Part shown: one piece after another, positions 14,569-21,123 of the stretch | Layout: every line of letters starts with the position of its first letter | Numbering within the stretch: the stretch's first letter is position 1 | Source: a virus | Strand: one strand, 5' to 3' | Virus record (IMG/VR): IMGVR_UViG_3300012351_000031 | Span: 1 to 21,123 of that record | Length of the DNA: 21,123 bases | Translations under genes and position numbers: made by a program | Notes under the pieces: generated by a model | Told to the model about the DNA's origin: nothing | The model's input: only the letters and a program-made list of their open reading frames with translations | Databases searched by the model: none

Positions 14569-14858
14569 TATGTACTCCCTACAGCCATTACACCAATAAG
14601 AGCATAAGCTCGGTGAAGTTCTTCGGCGAGCGCATTGAAATCATCATAAGTCCATTCCAATTCATCCCGCAGTTCATCGATGATATTCAAACGAATATCC
14701 TTCTTGCGCTGCAGTCCTCGATTGACACGCTGAGCCGAATTAAGCTTGCGTGTCAATTCATTGATTTCCTTCGCCTGATTAGTCACCTTCGTTTGAAGGA
14801 AAGAAATCAGTGATCGGGTATTTTCTTCTACTTTCACAACATACTCTTCATTTGTCAT
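14565..14858 (-). CDS. Coiled-coil protein, 97 aa
   Basis: Starts MTNEEYVVKVEENTRSLISF. Residues about 10-80 form an uninterrupted charged heptad pattern (TKVTNQAKEINELTRKLNSA and DELRDELEWTYDDFNALAEE), hence a coiled coil, with a short hydrophobic end (ALIGVMAV). ATG 14858 lies inside the end of the preceding gene, 11-base overlap, so they are translated together. It may be a scaffold or a partner for the short proteins next to it; no family recognised. Confidence 0.68.
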   Translation of the reverse strand: MTNEEYVVKVEENTRSLISFLQTKVTNQAKEINELTRKLNSAQRVNRGLQRKKDIRLNIIDELRDELEWTYDDFNALAEELHRAYALIGVMAVGSTY

Positions 14859-15069
14859 CTTTTGTTTCCAATTCTGTTAAAATCTCTTGATGAAACTGCG
14901 TCATAGTTTCCAATTCTGTTAAAATGTCTTGATGAAACTCCATCACAGTTTCAACTCTCGAAAGCAGGAGCTGCTTAGCCTCTGCATCCATGGTTACTCC
15001 CTGTACAAGTCTGTAGAGGATAGCGAATTGCATAGCAGAAATTTCTGCATAGGTCTTTGCCTGCTTCAT
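14848..15069 (-). CDS. Helical protein with an internal tandem repeat, 73 aa
   Basis: Starts MKQAKTYAEISAMQFAILYR at ATG 15069, where AAGG and GGAG lie just upstream; an earlier ATG at 15126 lies deep in the preceding gene with no SD. The C-terminal third is a near-exact duplication: FHQDILTELET then FHQEILTELET, made by a tandem DNA repeat of about 42 bases (14865-14950). All helical. Function unknown. Its end overlaps the coiled-coil gene. Confidence 0.62.
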   Translation of the reverse strand: MKQAKTYAEISAMQFAILYRLVQGVTMDAEAKQLLLSRVETVMEFHQDILTELETMTQFHQEILTELETKDDK

Positions 15070-15094
15070 GTAGCCTTGCTCCCAAATAGTTCTC

Positions 15095-15328
15095 TTAGGA
15101 CAGTTTTGTTTCCATAGGTGGACCATTCTTTATATTTCCACCCACCCTTATAGTCCCAAAGGGCTCTCCATTAATTTCGAAGCCCCAAGAATATCTTACC
15201 TTATCGGTATCATCCTGACAATTAGGCTTGAAACCTAGAACCTTACAAATTTCGTCATGAGAAATCCCTGTAAGAGCACCGGTTTTGCATGGTCCCACAT
15301 GTGGGACAGGAATGATTTCAGTACTCAT
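15095..15328 (-). CDS. Hypothetical protein, 77 aa
   Basis: Starts MSTEIIPVPHVGPCKTGALT at ATG 15328, inside the stop of the gene above (ATGAGTACTGA), so translation is coupled. The core YSWGFEINGEPFGTIRVGG looks like a small beta domain. The DNA for residues 7-12 is part of a perfect 16-bp palindrome, GTCCCACATGTGGGAC (15292-15307). No family recognised. Confidence 0.62.
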   Translation of the reverse strand: MSTEIIPVPHVGPCKTGALTGISHDEICKVLGFKPNCQDDTDKVRYSWGFEINGEPFGTIRVGGNIKNGPPMETKLS

Positions 15329-15641
15329 CTTGATCAAACTCCTCGTCATATTTTTCGCCTTTCCATCGGGCGATATGTCCAGCAATACGCGAATCTTCAG
15401 CGAAATAGAAGACCCAATCCCCTACTTCCTTCTTGCAATCCTTATCAACATACTCGAACCCGCCATAATATTCGATAGTACCCTGGCGCTCCTTCCGAAT
15501 GGCGATTGCGTCGTCATTAACGAAGAGCATGTAACAACGTTCATCCAAGCCAAGATCCTTCGCCGGAACTTTGGTAAATTCCTTAGAAATATGGTTGGTT
15601 ATTTGAATGTTGAACTTCTCGATCAGGTCAAGAATGGACAC
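15318..15641 (-). CDS. Hypothetical protein, 107 aa, GTG start
   Basis: Starts (GTG 15641) MSILDLIEKFNIQITNHISK, continues with an alpha/beta-looking core (CYMLFVNDDAIAIRKERQGT, EYVDKDCKKEVGDWVFYF) and ends very acidic (KYDEEFDQDEY). GGAG lies ten bases before the GTG, within the end of the 44-aa membrane gene, which it overlaps by 14 bases. Function unknown. Confidence 0.66.
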   Translation of the reverse strand: MSILDLIEKFNIQITNHISKEFTKVPAKDLGLDERCYMLFVNDDAIAIRKERQGTIEYYGGFEYVDKDCKKEVGDWVFYFAEDSRIAGHIARWKGEKYDEEFDQDEY

Positions 15642-15762
15642 GGTTGAGTTTCTCCATAATCAAAGGAGGAATAACATGCCACAGTGTCCACACGACCTGA
15701 TAGGTCCAGAAGAACACGATGACGTTTAACGCGAAACGAATAATCAAGTCACCCATAATCAT
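15628..15762 (-). CDS. Small membrane protein, 44 aa
   Basis: ATG 15762 overlaps the UGA of the gene above (ATGA); a second ATG two codons on is also possible. Residues about 5-35 (LIIRFALNVIVFFWTYQVVW) form one aromatic membrane helix followed by a basic tail. It lies in a run of overlapping short genes. Function unknown. Confidence 0.55.
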   Translation of the reverse strand: MIMGDLIIRFALNVIVFFWTYQVVWTLWHVIPPLIMEKLNRVHS

Positions 15763-15992
15763 GCATTCAGAATGGTTTGCAACAGTTTCTCGGAGAATCC
15801 CGTTGCCACAATCATGGCTTTAAGGGCTTCGATTTTCTTGGCCGCGACCGCGACAATTTGATGGTCATTCCAATGAGCAGACCCATTGGGTCCACCTTCA
15901 AAGCCCCAAAGAGCAATGGTAAGATCTTCCATCGCAACATCCATCGAGTCGCGATATTCGCGGTCGGATAACTTAGAGTTAGGATAAGACAT
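15759..15992 (-). CDS. Hypothetical protein, 77 aa
   Basis: Starts MSYPNSKLSDREYRDSMDVA at ATG 15992, with AAGGTG six bases upstream and overlapping the end of the previous gene. Helical segments (EDLTIALWGF, HQIVAVAAKKIEALKAMIVA) surround a Gly-rich turn. No family recognised. Confidence 0.64.
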   Translation of the reverse strand: MSYPNSKLSDREYRDSMDVAMEDLTIALWGFEGGPNGSAHWNDHQIVAVAAKKIEALKAMIVATGFSEKLLQTILNA

Positions 15993-15994
15993 TT

Positions 15995-16234
15995 TCACAC
16001 CTTGTTGATCGGGTGACCTGCGACAGCGGCTTCTGCCATTGCACGCAATTCAGCCTTGGTGGGCTCCATGGAATTACGATACGAGCGCATTCCCACACGC
16101 TGGGAACGAACTTTTTCATTCACCTTCGGACCCGTATTGCGGATCCAGAGAGGATGCCCAAATTCGTCGCGTGCATTATAATCAACTTCGACAGAAGAAG
16201 ACACAACATTCGAGGTATTCGTGAGTTCGGACAT
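15995..16234 (-). CDS. Hypothetical protein, 79 aa
   Basis: Starts MSELTNTSNVVSSSVEVDYN; the middle is polar and basic (NEKVRSQRVGMRSYRNSMEP) and the end helical (TKAELRAMAEAAVAGHPI). First gene after the promoter at 16265-16293, with a leader of about 24 nt and no good SD. Start of the operon that runs to 14464. Function unknown. Confidence 0.64.
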   Translation of the reverse strand: MSELTNTSNVVSSSVEVDYNARDEFGHPLWIRNTGPKVNEKVRSQRVGMRSYRNSMEPTKAELRAMAEAAVAGHPINKV

Positions 16235-16264
16235 GAGATTTCGCTACGGGTTCATCATTTTATT

Positions 16265-16293
16265 ATAATAACGTATTAGGAAGGGTATGTCAA
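16265..16293 (-). promoter_or_regulatory. Sigma70-like promoter
   Basis: TTGACA 16293-16288, 17-bp spacer, TATTAT 16270-16265. Drives the run of small genes from 16234 to 14464. Confidence 0.8.
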
Positions 16294-16298
16294 CACCT

Positions 16299-16321
16299 AA
16301 AAAACACTGTAGTTTCAAGTG
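16299..16321 (-). terminator. Weak Rho-independent terminator
   Basis: CACT/AGTG stem (9-nt loop) followed on the minus strand by TTTTTT (16304-16299). Between the small RNA and the next promoter; 16322-16440 otherwise shows only the hairpin TGCATGA/TCATGCA. Confidence 0.4.
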
Positions 16322-16440
16322 GGTAGTAGTAACCTATTGAAATCATTACACAAAAGATTTGACATTTGAGCTTCGCTACTTCTTGTCGGGTATTCTTACG
16401 GGGAACTGCATGAGAATTCATGCAATCAAATCAAGGGGTT

Positions 16441-16474
16441 AGAGAAAGAAACGAGGACCTGATCAGGGTCCCCG
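16441..16474 (-). terminator. Rho-independent terminator of the small RNA
   Basis: CGGGGACC (16474-16467) pairs with GGTCCTCG (16459-16452) with one G-U, then TTTCTTTCTCT. A strong stem and a pyrimidine-rich tail. Confidence 0.65.
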
Positions 16475-16619
16475 CTCTTAACACATTCTAATTCATCTAT
16501 ACTATCAATAATTTATAAGGTTGATGCTCTGTATAACCTTTCGGTTACATGACGGCCTCCTACGTTATACATTAAGAAGATCCTTTTTCCAAGGGCGTGT
16601 TACTCCCTGGACCTTCATC
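16441..16619 (-). ncRNA. Putative free-standing small RNA, about 179 nt
   Basis: A strong promoter (16626-16654) at one end and a terminator at the other enclose 179 nt with no gene of useful size. Internal structure: GTAACC-GAAA-GGTTAT (GNRA loop) alternating with a longer GTATAAC/GTTATAC pairing, and CCAGGG/CCCTTGG. The strong SD-like GGAGG is followed by AUG-UAA, a start-stop pair. A 17-codon frame starts close to the predicted 5' end, so a leaderless peptide cannot be excluded. Confidence 0.62.
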
Positions 16620-16625
16620 TATCAT

Positions 16626-16654
16626 AATATAACAGTTCTAGCGTCGGTTGTCAA
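16626..16654 (-). promoter_or_regulatory. Sigma70-like promoter of the small RNA
   Basis: TTGACA 16654-16649, 17-bp spacer, TATATT 16631-16626, right after the stop of the gene at 16663. Confidence 0.8.
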
Positions 16655-16662
16655 GTGGTAGT

Positions 16663-17079
16663 TTAGCCCATTTGTGCGAATCTTGCCTTTAATTTTGCCC
16701 AAGTTTCGTTGTCAATTTCGTCTAACATCTCTTTGGTAAGAGTCACGTCATCATTTCCGTGGTTCTCGAACAAATCTCTGATATCTGCTGGGCAAGCATC
16801 CCAGAGACCATCATCTTTAAGAATACCAGGAACAAAATTAGCCTTAAAAGAACCAATAACAATTGGGAGAGGGAAATTATATTTACGTACTATAGGTTTA
16901 GGCTTAGGAGCTGGAGCTACTTTTTGCTTCTTAACTTTAATAGGTTCAGGACCTGGTTGAGATTTTTTGACAGGTTCTCGCATACTGTCTGCTAACTTCT
17001 TAGCATCAGCTGTAATGTCTAACGGATCACCAATTCCGAGTGTCTTCTCAACTGTAGCAATGATGTCCTTGACGCCCAC
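16663..17079 (-). CDS. Hypothetical T4-like-block protein, 138 aa, GTG start
   Basis: Starts MGVKDIIATVEKTLGIGDPL. A helical head (about 1-35) is joined by a Lys/Pro-rich linker (KSQPGPEPIKVKKQKVAPAP, 39-58) to a compact C-terminal part (FPLPIVIGSFKANFV to the end), so two domains seem likely. GTG 17079 has GGGAAAG a few bases upstream and follows the exonuclease stop by one base. The block around it is T4-like, but I do not recognise this protein. Confidence 0.66.
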   Translation of the reverse strand: MGVKDIIATVEKTLGIGDPLDITADAKKLADSMREPVKKSQPGPEPIKVKKQKVAPAPKPKPIVRKYNFPLPIVIGSFKANFVPGILKDDGLWDACPADIRDLFENHGNDDVTLTKEMLDEIDNETWAKLKARFAQMG

Positions 17080-17080
17080 T

Positions 17081-17737
17081 TTACTTTCCCTTCCCGGTAA
17101 AGATTTCTATAACTTCAGGAATAAATTTCTCTCGCTTTTCGACATAAAAGCAAGGCTCTTCGAACTCAGGTATATTTATAATAACTACATAATGAGCTCT
17201 TACGAGCTTTCGTTCTTCAAGCATAATTGAGTATGCAGTTGTCTGATGAAAATAACCACGCTTAAGACAATCGTCATAAGAAAGCTTTTCTTTGGAGGTC
17301 TTATAATCAGCAATTGATAACATCCGATCCCATGAACAAATGAGATCGGTCTTTCCTGCTGTTCTAAGATATTTTGACCAAAGGGGATATTCAATTCCCA
17401 AAATATTACCTACATGCTCATCAAGCATAGGCATAAGCTTCTTCATGATCTGCTTATTGTTAGGCATAATCTTCATCATGGGATCTTGGTTCATCAAATA
17501 AGTTTCAATGAGACCATGAATGATTGTACCGTGATTAGAAGCCATCGCACTCTCACGATTAGCTGTCTCTTCTCCTATAGCTTTCTTCCATTCAACTAAA
17601 AAAGACTTGTCTTGATGGTCCCCAAGAATAGTAGTAACTGAACGAAGGTCACCTATAGGTGAATGATAAAACCTACCCTCTTCAGTTGTATTAGAGGGTA
17701 GTTCTTCACTAGAAAGAAAGTGGTGATTAAAAATCAT
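17081..17737 (-). CDS. PD-(D/E)XK exonuclease, MGME1/RecB-like
   Basis: 218 aa. Nuclease motifs in order: HGTIIHGLIE (69-78, the RecB-family R/H-G-x-x-x-H-x-x-x-E element), E116, AGKTDLI (127-133 with D131) and IADYKTSKE (142-150 with D144 and K146), then QTTAYSIMLEE, which fits the Q-x-x-x-Y motif. Such enzymes degrade DNA ends, and T4-like phages often carry one near replication genes. ATG 17737 lies inside the end of the preceding gene (11-base overlap). Family call strong; in vivo role probably DNA processing in replication or recombination. Confidence 0.82.
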   Translation of the reverse strand: MIFNHHFLSSEELPSNTTEEGRFYHSPIGDLRSVTTILGDHQDKSFLVEWKKAIGEETANRESAMASNHGTIIHGLIETYLMNQDPMMKIMPNNKQIMKKLMPMLDEHVGNILGIEYPLWSKYLRTAGKTDLICSWDRMLSIADYKTSKEKLSYDDCLKRGYFHQTTAYSIMLEERKLVRAHYVVIINIPEFEEPCFYVEKREKFIPEVIEIFTGKGK

Positions 17738-17957
17738 TAATTGTAGATCCAGGATGTGCTTTCTTCATTGCCTTAAGCTTCTCACGCCATTCAATATCAG
17801 GTTTTTTAAGACCCATCCCTGAATGAATGAGAGGCATTCCGATTGCAATTTCCCACTCAGGATTTTGTTCTTCCCATGTGTCAATGTGAGAGATAGGCAT
17901 ATCCACAGTGTGTTCAATTACACCGGATTCTTTGTGTCTTATTGAGTAAATGGGCAT
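17727..17957 (-). CDS. Conserved T4-like small protein (FmdB-like N-terminus), 76 aa
   Basis: Starts MPIYSIRHKESGVIEHTVDM, the opening typical of a small T4-like/cyanophage protein family (M-P-x-Y-x-F/I-R-x-K-x-T/S-G), then MPISHIDTWEEQNPEW and the tail REKLKAMKKAHPGSTI, also characteristic. FmdB-type relatives carry a zinc ribbon, but no Cys pairs are present here. AGAGGA lies before ATG 17957, which overlaps the stop of the 23-aa peptide (TGATG). Role unknown; possibly a head or replication accessory. Confidence 0.72.
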   Translation of the reverse strand: MPIYSIRHKESGVIEHTVDMPISHIDTWEEQNPEWEIAIGMPLIHSGMGLKKPDIEWREKLKAMKKAHPGSTINDF

Positions 17958-18028
17958 CAAGCATCCTCTTTCCATTTCCTATATTGAGCTACAAGAATAA
18001 TAAGCACCAAAAAGAGAATTAGTGCCAT
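17957..18028 (-). CDS. 23-aa single-helix membrane peptide
   Basis: ATG 18028 overlaps the UAA before it (TAATG) and the UGA overlaps the next ATG. It encodes MALILFLVLIILVAQYRKWK: one hydrophobic helix and a basic tail. Perfect overlap on both sides and a composition bias support translation. Function unknown. Confidence 0.5.
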   Translation of the reverse strand: MALILFLVLIILVAQYRKWKEDA

Positions 18029-18177
18029 TATTCCTCTCCATCACTTTCTAGTTCTTCGTGCTTGTCTGTGATAATGCGAAGGCGCTTCGCTCTACGCTCC
18101 CGAAACTCTTCGGCCTTCATTTCAGAATCGTATTCTTCTTCTCTATCATACCACTTACGATGCTTACTTTTCGACAT
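18028..18177 (-). CDS. Small highly charged protein, 49 aa
   Basis: Starts MSKSKHRKWYDREEEYDSEM and ends HEELESDGEE; nearly half the residues are charged, so it is a single long helix with basic and acidic patches. AAGG stands eight bases before ATG 18177. It overlaps the GIY-YIG gene end by 14 bases in another frame. Function unknown. Confidence 0.6.
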   Translation of the reverse strand: MSKSKHRKWYDREEEYDSEMKAEEFRERRAKRLRIITDKHEELESDGEE

Positions 18178-18694
18178 TGTAAGACCTTAATTTATTATAT
18201 TCTGATAAATCAGGACGTAAATTCCCTTTATTCTTTTTACCATAATTATTCCCAATATTACCATGGGGCTTTTTAGGTACAACAATTTTCACTTTCTTTA
18301 CTCTTTTTCTATTAAGACCTGCAAAACTTATTTTAGCCCTAGATTCTGCAGAGTGTGTTTTACCAAACATTGGGCCATGTTCTCTTGTAGTAGGATCACA
18401 ATATAATCCAATTGCTTTATTAATGTATAGAGGATTTTTAATTACACTTAAAGTTTTTTGAAATTCAATTTCACGTTCATTTGCTTCTTTAGCACTATTA
18501 TGACTAGAAATTATTATTGTTTTAAACAATTCAGGATTCTTTTTTAATTCTTCTTTCCAAAGAATTTTATAGGACTTTGACGCAACAGTTCCATGATATC
18601 CATTTTGAATTTTTTTCCTTGTAGAATATCCAACATAGAAAGGTGGTAACTTATTTCCTGAATATATTGTTAAATAAGTACAATATTGACTCAA
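18164..18694 (-). CDS. GIY-YIG homing endonuclease with NUMOD3-type DNA-binding motif
   Basis: 176 aa. The nuclease half has YLTIY (7-11) and PFYVGY (18-23), then HNSAKEANEREIEFQ (66-80) with the catalytic Glu region. The C-terminal half carries FGKTHSAESRAKIS (110-123), a NUMOD3 motif that grips the minor groove, followed by a basic tail. A TTG at 18694 overlaps the UGA of the DUF6433-like gene (TTGA), so it was inserted exactly behind it and is coupled to it. Low GC, AT-rich codons, compared with flanking genes, fit a mobile gene. Confidence 0.85.
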   Translation of the reverse strand: MSQYCTYLTIYSGNKLPPFYVGYSTRKKIQNGYHGTVASKSYKILWKEELKKNPELFKTIIISSHNSAKEANEREIEFQKTLSVIKNPLYINKAIGLYCDPTTREHGPMFGKTHSAESRAKISFAGLNRKRVKKVKIVVPKKPHGNIGNNYGKKNKGNLRPDLSEYNKLRSYNVEK

Positions 18695-19113
18695 TAAACT
18701 AATAATCCTGGATAGGCTTCATTGATCAGTTCTTTTGTTATACCAACATACTTCTCTGGCAACTTCTTATTACGCACTGCCAGTACAAATTCTGCATCCT
18801 TATTCCCAACTGTCTCAAGAAGATTCACAAACAATTCCTGCTTGCGATTCTGCTTAAGGGTTGGATGACCTCCCATATGAAATAAGTACATGCGCCTTAC
18901 TTCAGCGAAGAGCATTCCTTCATTATCGTCAATCTGTGTTTTCTTGTAAGGAGGATCTGTTTCAGGTAGATCCCAGACAAGGTTTGGATCAAATGCCATT
19001 TTTAGCATTTGGCCATACATTTTATCGAAATTTTTTCGAAGATAGTCGATTTTAGCTTCTTTAGTTGGCTGTTCAGCAGCTTCGCTGGTGATTTCTGCCA
19101 TAGATAATTTCAT
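18691..19113 (-). CDS. DUF6433-like conserved T4-like protein, 140 aa
   Basis: The order DYLRKNFDKMYGQMLKMAFD, then VWDLPETDPPYKK, then MGGHPTLKQNRKQELFVNLL, VRNKKLPEKYVGITKELINE and a final AYPGLL is that of a protein conserved in T4-like and cyanophage genomes (DUF6433), encoded near RNase H and UvsY genes. Its function is not established. AGGA lies eight bases before ATG 19113 and the gene starts one base after RNase H. The GIY-YIG gene follows its stop directly. Confidence 0.75.
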   Translation of the reverse strand: MKLSMAEITSEAAEQPTKEAKIDYLRKNFDKMYGQMLKMAFDPNLVWDLPETDPPYKKTQIDDNEGMLFAEVRRMYLFHMGGHPTLKQNRKQELFVNLLETVGNKDAEFVLAVRNKKLPEKYVGITKELINEAYPGLLVY

Positions 19114-19114
19114 T

Positions 19115-19996
19115 TTAAAAATCCTGTATTTGCTCCAAAAGATTGGAGAGTTTGTTTTTCACAAAATAGGTGAAGAGCCGCGACCGGCCCTTTCCTTCTT
19201 GCGCGTCATATTCTGTCATAATCTCTTCAACAAGGTCTTTTGGACACTGTTTTAAATCAATAAGTGTTCTATTACGATTATAGTTCAGTTCGTGCTCTTT
19301 GTCAAGACATCCTAAACTAAGCTCTTGTAAGAGTTCTTTTAAGATCTTACTCTTTAATGGCCGCTGCCGTTTGTCAGGGTTAACAAAAGAGTCGTCATCG
19401 GATATAACATTTGGGATTCCATCGCCGACATCGCCGCGTAGGATATGTTCACGAAGATAGGCGACAGGATTAAGTTCTGATACAAATTTCTTACGTGTTG
19501 GATCATACTGTTTTACCCTTTCAAAGGTTTGGAGTTGGCAGAAATCGTGATCTCCTGAAATAATAAGGACATCTCTTTTAGGCGCTTCTCGTATGACGAT
19601 TTGAGCAATAACATCATCTGCTTCTGCTCGCTCGTTAATAATAACCCGGTACGGGAAATACTCTTTGAGTTCCTGCTTGATTGTTGCAAATGTCTTGAAT
19701 ATTTCCGTCCAGTTGATAGACGAAGCATCTCTGGTTGTTTTCCTTGATGCTTTATAATACTGAAATATCTCTCGCCGCCAGGAGTATCCATCTGTTGCAA
19801 TAACAACCTCTTTATATTTAGGAAATTTCGTCTTATTATAACGAATGCTGTTAAGAACCATGTGACGAAGGAGGCCTTCGTCAACTGCCATACCCTTCGG
19901 TGTGATCACACCGAGATCATTTTTGTATTTACCAGAGAGCTGCATAGCTAGATTTGCAATTAAAATCTGCTGTATATCAAATAAAAGAATACTCAT
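19115..19996 (-). CDS. rnh: T4-type RNase H (5'-3' exonuclease, FEN family)
   Basis: 293 aa, near the 305 of T4 Rnh. Metal-site residues of the FEN-1/T4 RNase H fold are in order: D7, D69 (IATDGYSWRRE), E125/D127/D128 (RAEADDVIA), D149/D151 (SGDHDFCQL) and the helix-hairpin-helix GDVGDGIPN (188-196). The C-terminal YFVKNKLSNLLEQIQDF matches the T4 end. It removes RNA primers and short DNA flaps during lagging-strand synthesis. GAAGG lies five bases before ATG 19996 at the stop of the previous gene. Confident. Confidence 0.92.
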   Translation of the reverse strand: MSILLFDIQQILIANLAMQLSGKYKNDLGVITPKGMAVDEGLLRHMVLNSIRYNKTKFPKYKEVVIATDGYSWRREIFQYYKASRKTTRDASSINWTEIFKTFATIKQELKEYFPYRVIINERAEADDVIAQIVIREAPKRDVLIISGDHDFCQLQTFERVKQYDPTRKKFVSELNPVAYLREHILRGDVGDGIPNVISDDDSFVNPDKRQRPLKSKILKELLQELSLGCLDKEHELNYNRNRTLIDLKQCPKDLVEEIMTEYDAQEGKGRSRLFTYFVKNKLSNLLEQIQDF

Positions 19997-20401
19997 TTAG
20001 CCTTCAAGTTCTATGAACCCTTCAGATTCTTCTTCTGGTTCTAATTCAATGTTAAGTTTCGTTACAATTTTAAGTATATCGTCATCCAACTTTTCAAAAA
20101 TTTCTTCTGAGAGTTTTTGGAACGGGTGATTGATATTATAGGTTTGTAGTAGAGCTGATCTTATGGCTTCTACTATAAATGCACCTTCTTTGACGTTATT
20201 GGTATTAGAAAGATCAAACCCACCCGAGGTAAGATATCTAAATAGTATTGGTAGAACTTCCCCTACTGTTTCATCAACATGCATAATATGTAGGGCTTTA
20301 ATGTTATCTTCATTCTCTAAAATAACATCTTCTACTTCTTGTTTATAAATTCGTTCTGGATATAATATTCTAGTTGTAGGAAATTGTATAAGATCACCCA
20401 C
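19997..20401 (-). CDS. Conserved T4-like hypothetical protein upstream of RNase H, 134 aa
   Basis: Starts (GTG 20401) MGDLIQFPTTRILYPERIYK; the centre VGEVLPILFRYLTSGGFDLS and EAIRSALLQTYNINHPFQKL resembles a small protein often found just upstream of rnh in T4-like cyanophages (an early I-x-F-P motif and a later N/D-H-P-x-x). The C-terminus is acidic. AAGGGA lies about nine bases upstream. Function unknown. Confidence 0.7.
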   Translation of the reverse strand: MGDLIQFPTTRILYPERIYKQEVEDVILENEDNIKALHIMHVDETVGEVLPILFRYLTSGGFDLSNTNNVKEGAFIVEAIRSALLQTYNINHPFQKLSEEIFEKLDDDILKIVTKLNIELEPEEESEGFIELEG

Positions 20402-20431
20402 TCTATGTTCCCTTCAAGGTTCATGTAGTGG

Positions 20432-20439
20432 TATTTATG
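20432..20439 (-). promoter_or_regulatory. Late-promoter-like box CATAAATA
   Basis: In the 38-base gap between the glycosyltransferase and the gene starting at 20401. Confidence 0.4.
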
Positions 20440-21123
20440 TTAAGCTCTATAAGTGAATTGTTCTTCATCAAACTCTAACGGAGTTTCATTAGCGATAATC
20501 TGTTCAAGGAAGTTTTTCCACTGAACCTTACGAATATCCCAATTATAGAATACATCTGCATAGGATTTCTGAGAAGCTAGACGAGTCCCCAAATTTCCAT
20601 CTTTCTTCTTGATTTCTTCACAAGTTGCATCAAGCATTCCCAGAAACATCTTAGCATGATTTTCAGGATTTTCCTGCCAACGATACATTGATGTCCAGTT
20701 AGCAGCAGTTTCAGGAAGAGCTGCAAAATCTGGATGAACACATACTAGGCCAGCACTCATAGCTTCCATGAGACAAAGACAAGAGGTTTCCTGCCAGGTA
20801 GAAGGATAAGCAAAGATGTCAGCTTTTGACAATGCAATTCTTACTTCATCATTTGGAACTGCACTGTGATATGTGATTTTTTCATGATTTTCGCAGAAGT
20901 CGAATAGATCTTTAAATTCTGCGTCACGTCCTTCCCATCCATAGAGCTTGAATGAGGAATATACGTCAAGATGCACTTCAGGATGACGCTTGACTAGTTC
21001 ATCATAAACTGTAAGTAGGATGTTAAGTCCGCGGTGAGGAGTGGTGTGATAGAGAAGACGAATGGTATCATCTGCCATTACTGTTGAAGCAATAGGTTTG
21101 ATTGCATTCTGCATTACTACGCA
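20440..21123 (-). CDS. GT-B glycosyltransferase (GT4-like), 5' end outside the window
   Basis: The frame is open to the window edge, so the N-terminal half is missing. The visible part is the nucleotide-sugar-binding domain: IRLLYHTTPHRGLNIL (start of the C-terminal Rossmann fold), DIFAYPSTWQETSCLCLMEAM (99-119) with the E-x7-E motif (E109, E117), and AGLVCVHPDFAALPE. Retaining enzymes of this fold move a sugar from UDP or GDP onto a sugar, DNA base or protein. In T4-like phages they may modify DNA or capsid or tail proteins; no target is visible. A first ATG at 21114 is not a credible start. Confidence 0.88.
   Translation of the reverse strand, partial: CVVMQNAIKPIASTVMADDTIRLLYHTTPHRGLNILLTVYDELVKRHPEVHLDVYSSFKLYGWEGRDAEFKDLFDFCENHEKITYHSAVPNDEVRIALSKADIFAYPSTWQETSCLCLMEAMSAGLVCVHPDFAALPETAANWTSMYRWQENPENHAKMFLGMLDATCEEIKKKDGNLGTRLASQKSYADVFYNWDIRKVQWKNFLEQIIANETPLEFDEEQFTYRA

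Noticed and set aside
15292-15307. 16-bp palindrome GTCCCACATGTGGGAC as an operator
   Set aside because: It lies within coding sequence with no promoter nearby, and may be chance codon choice.
16359-16395. Plus-strand promoter starting TTGACA
   Set aside because: No -10 at a suitable distance and no plus-strand gene follows.
1-21123. CRISPR array
   Set aside because: No regularly spaced direct repeats. The repeats present are tRNA elements, one 42-bp tandem pair and short loop motifs.

Overview
The window looks like part of the tRNA and small-gene region of a large tailed phage related to the T4 superfamily. The evidence is a T4-type RNase H next to a DUF6433-like protein and an MGME1/RecB-type exonuclease, Seg/I-TevI-like GIY-YIG and HNH homing endonucleases, ATAAATA late-promoter-like boxes in the gaps, and 36 tRNA or tRNA-like genes. 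All recognisable genes lie on the minus strand. The host is not fixed by the sequence; an orphan ParA/TraL-like ATPase and the small membrane and periplasmic proteins suggest a proteobacterium (inference).

Layout from high to low coordinate, which is the direction of transcription. 21123-16663 is a compact T4-like block: glycosyltransferase (partial), conserved T4-like protein, RNase H, DUF6433-like protein, GIY-YIG endonuclease, small acidic/basic protein, 23-aa membrane peptide, FmdB-like protein, exonuclease, unknown protein; starts and stops mostly overlap. 16619-16441 is a free-standing small RNA with its own promoter and terminator. 16293-14160 holds two runs of short overlapping genes behind sigma70-like promoters. 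14109-13616 is a promoter-driven structured RNA that runs into tRNA genes. 13615-10638 is a tRNA field with structured spacers. 10553-8886 holds a secreted protein, the ParA-like ATPase and small proteins. 8880-6846 is a second tRNA field containing about 960 nt of folded non-coding sequence and five aberrant tRNAs. 6831-1 alternates small genes (a GatB/YqeY-like protein, an HNH endonuclease, a RusA-like resolvase, a fatty-acid-hydroxylase-like protein) with tRNAs, and ends in a truncated GIY-YIG endonuclease.

The most unusual content is RNA. Two genes form complete cloverleafs but have C33 in place of U33, GGCGGYA T-loops in place of TTCRANN, and D-loops without GG. Two arginine tRNAs lack a D-arm and carry a 23-nt variable region. 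One tRNA has an 8-nt anticodon loop. Several tRNAs without encoded CCA sit inside long extended acceptor helices. Several spacers start, within a few bases of a tRNA CCA end, with a long closing helix. Both promoters and folds suggest dedicated non-coding RNAs, some perhaps of the large ornate phage class (GOLLD/ROOL-like), which needs a covariance search.

Regulation visible in the sequence: nine minus-strand promoters with an exact TTGACA box and 17-bp spacer, about a dozen ATAAATA boxes in gaps, and hairpins that would cover the ribosome-binding sites of two homing endonucleases, as known for T4 I-TevI. All functional names rest on motif recognition by eye; no database search or folding program was run.
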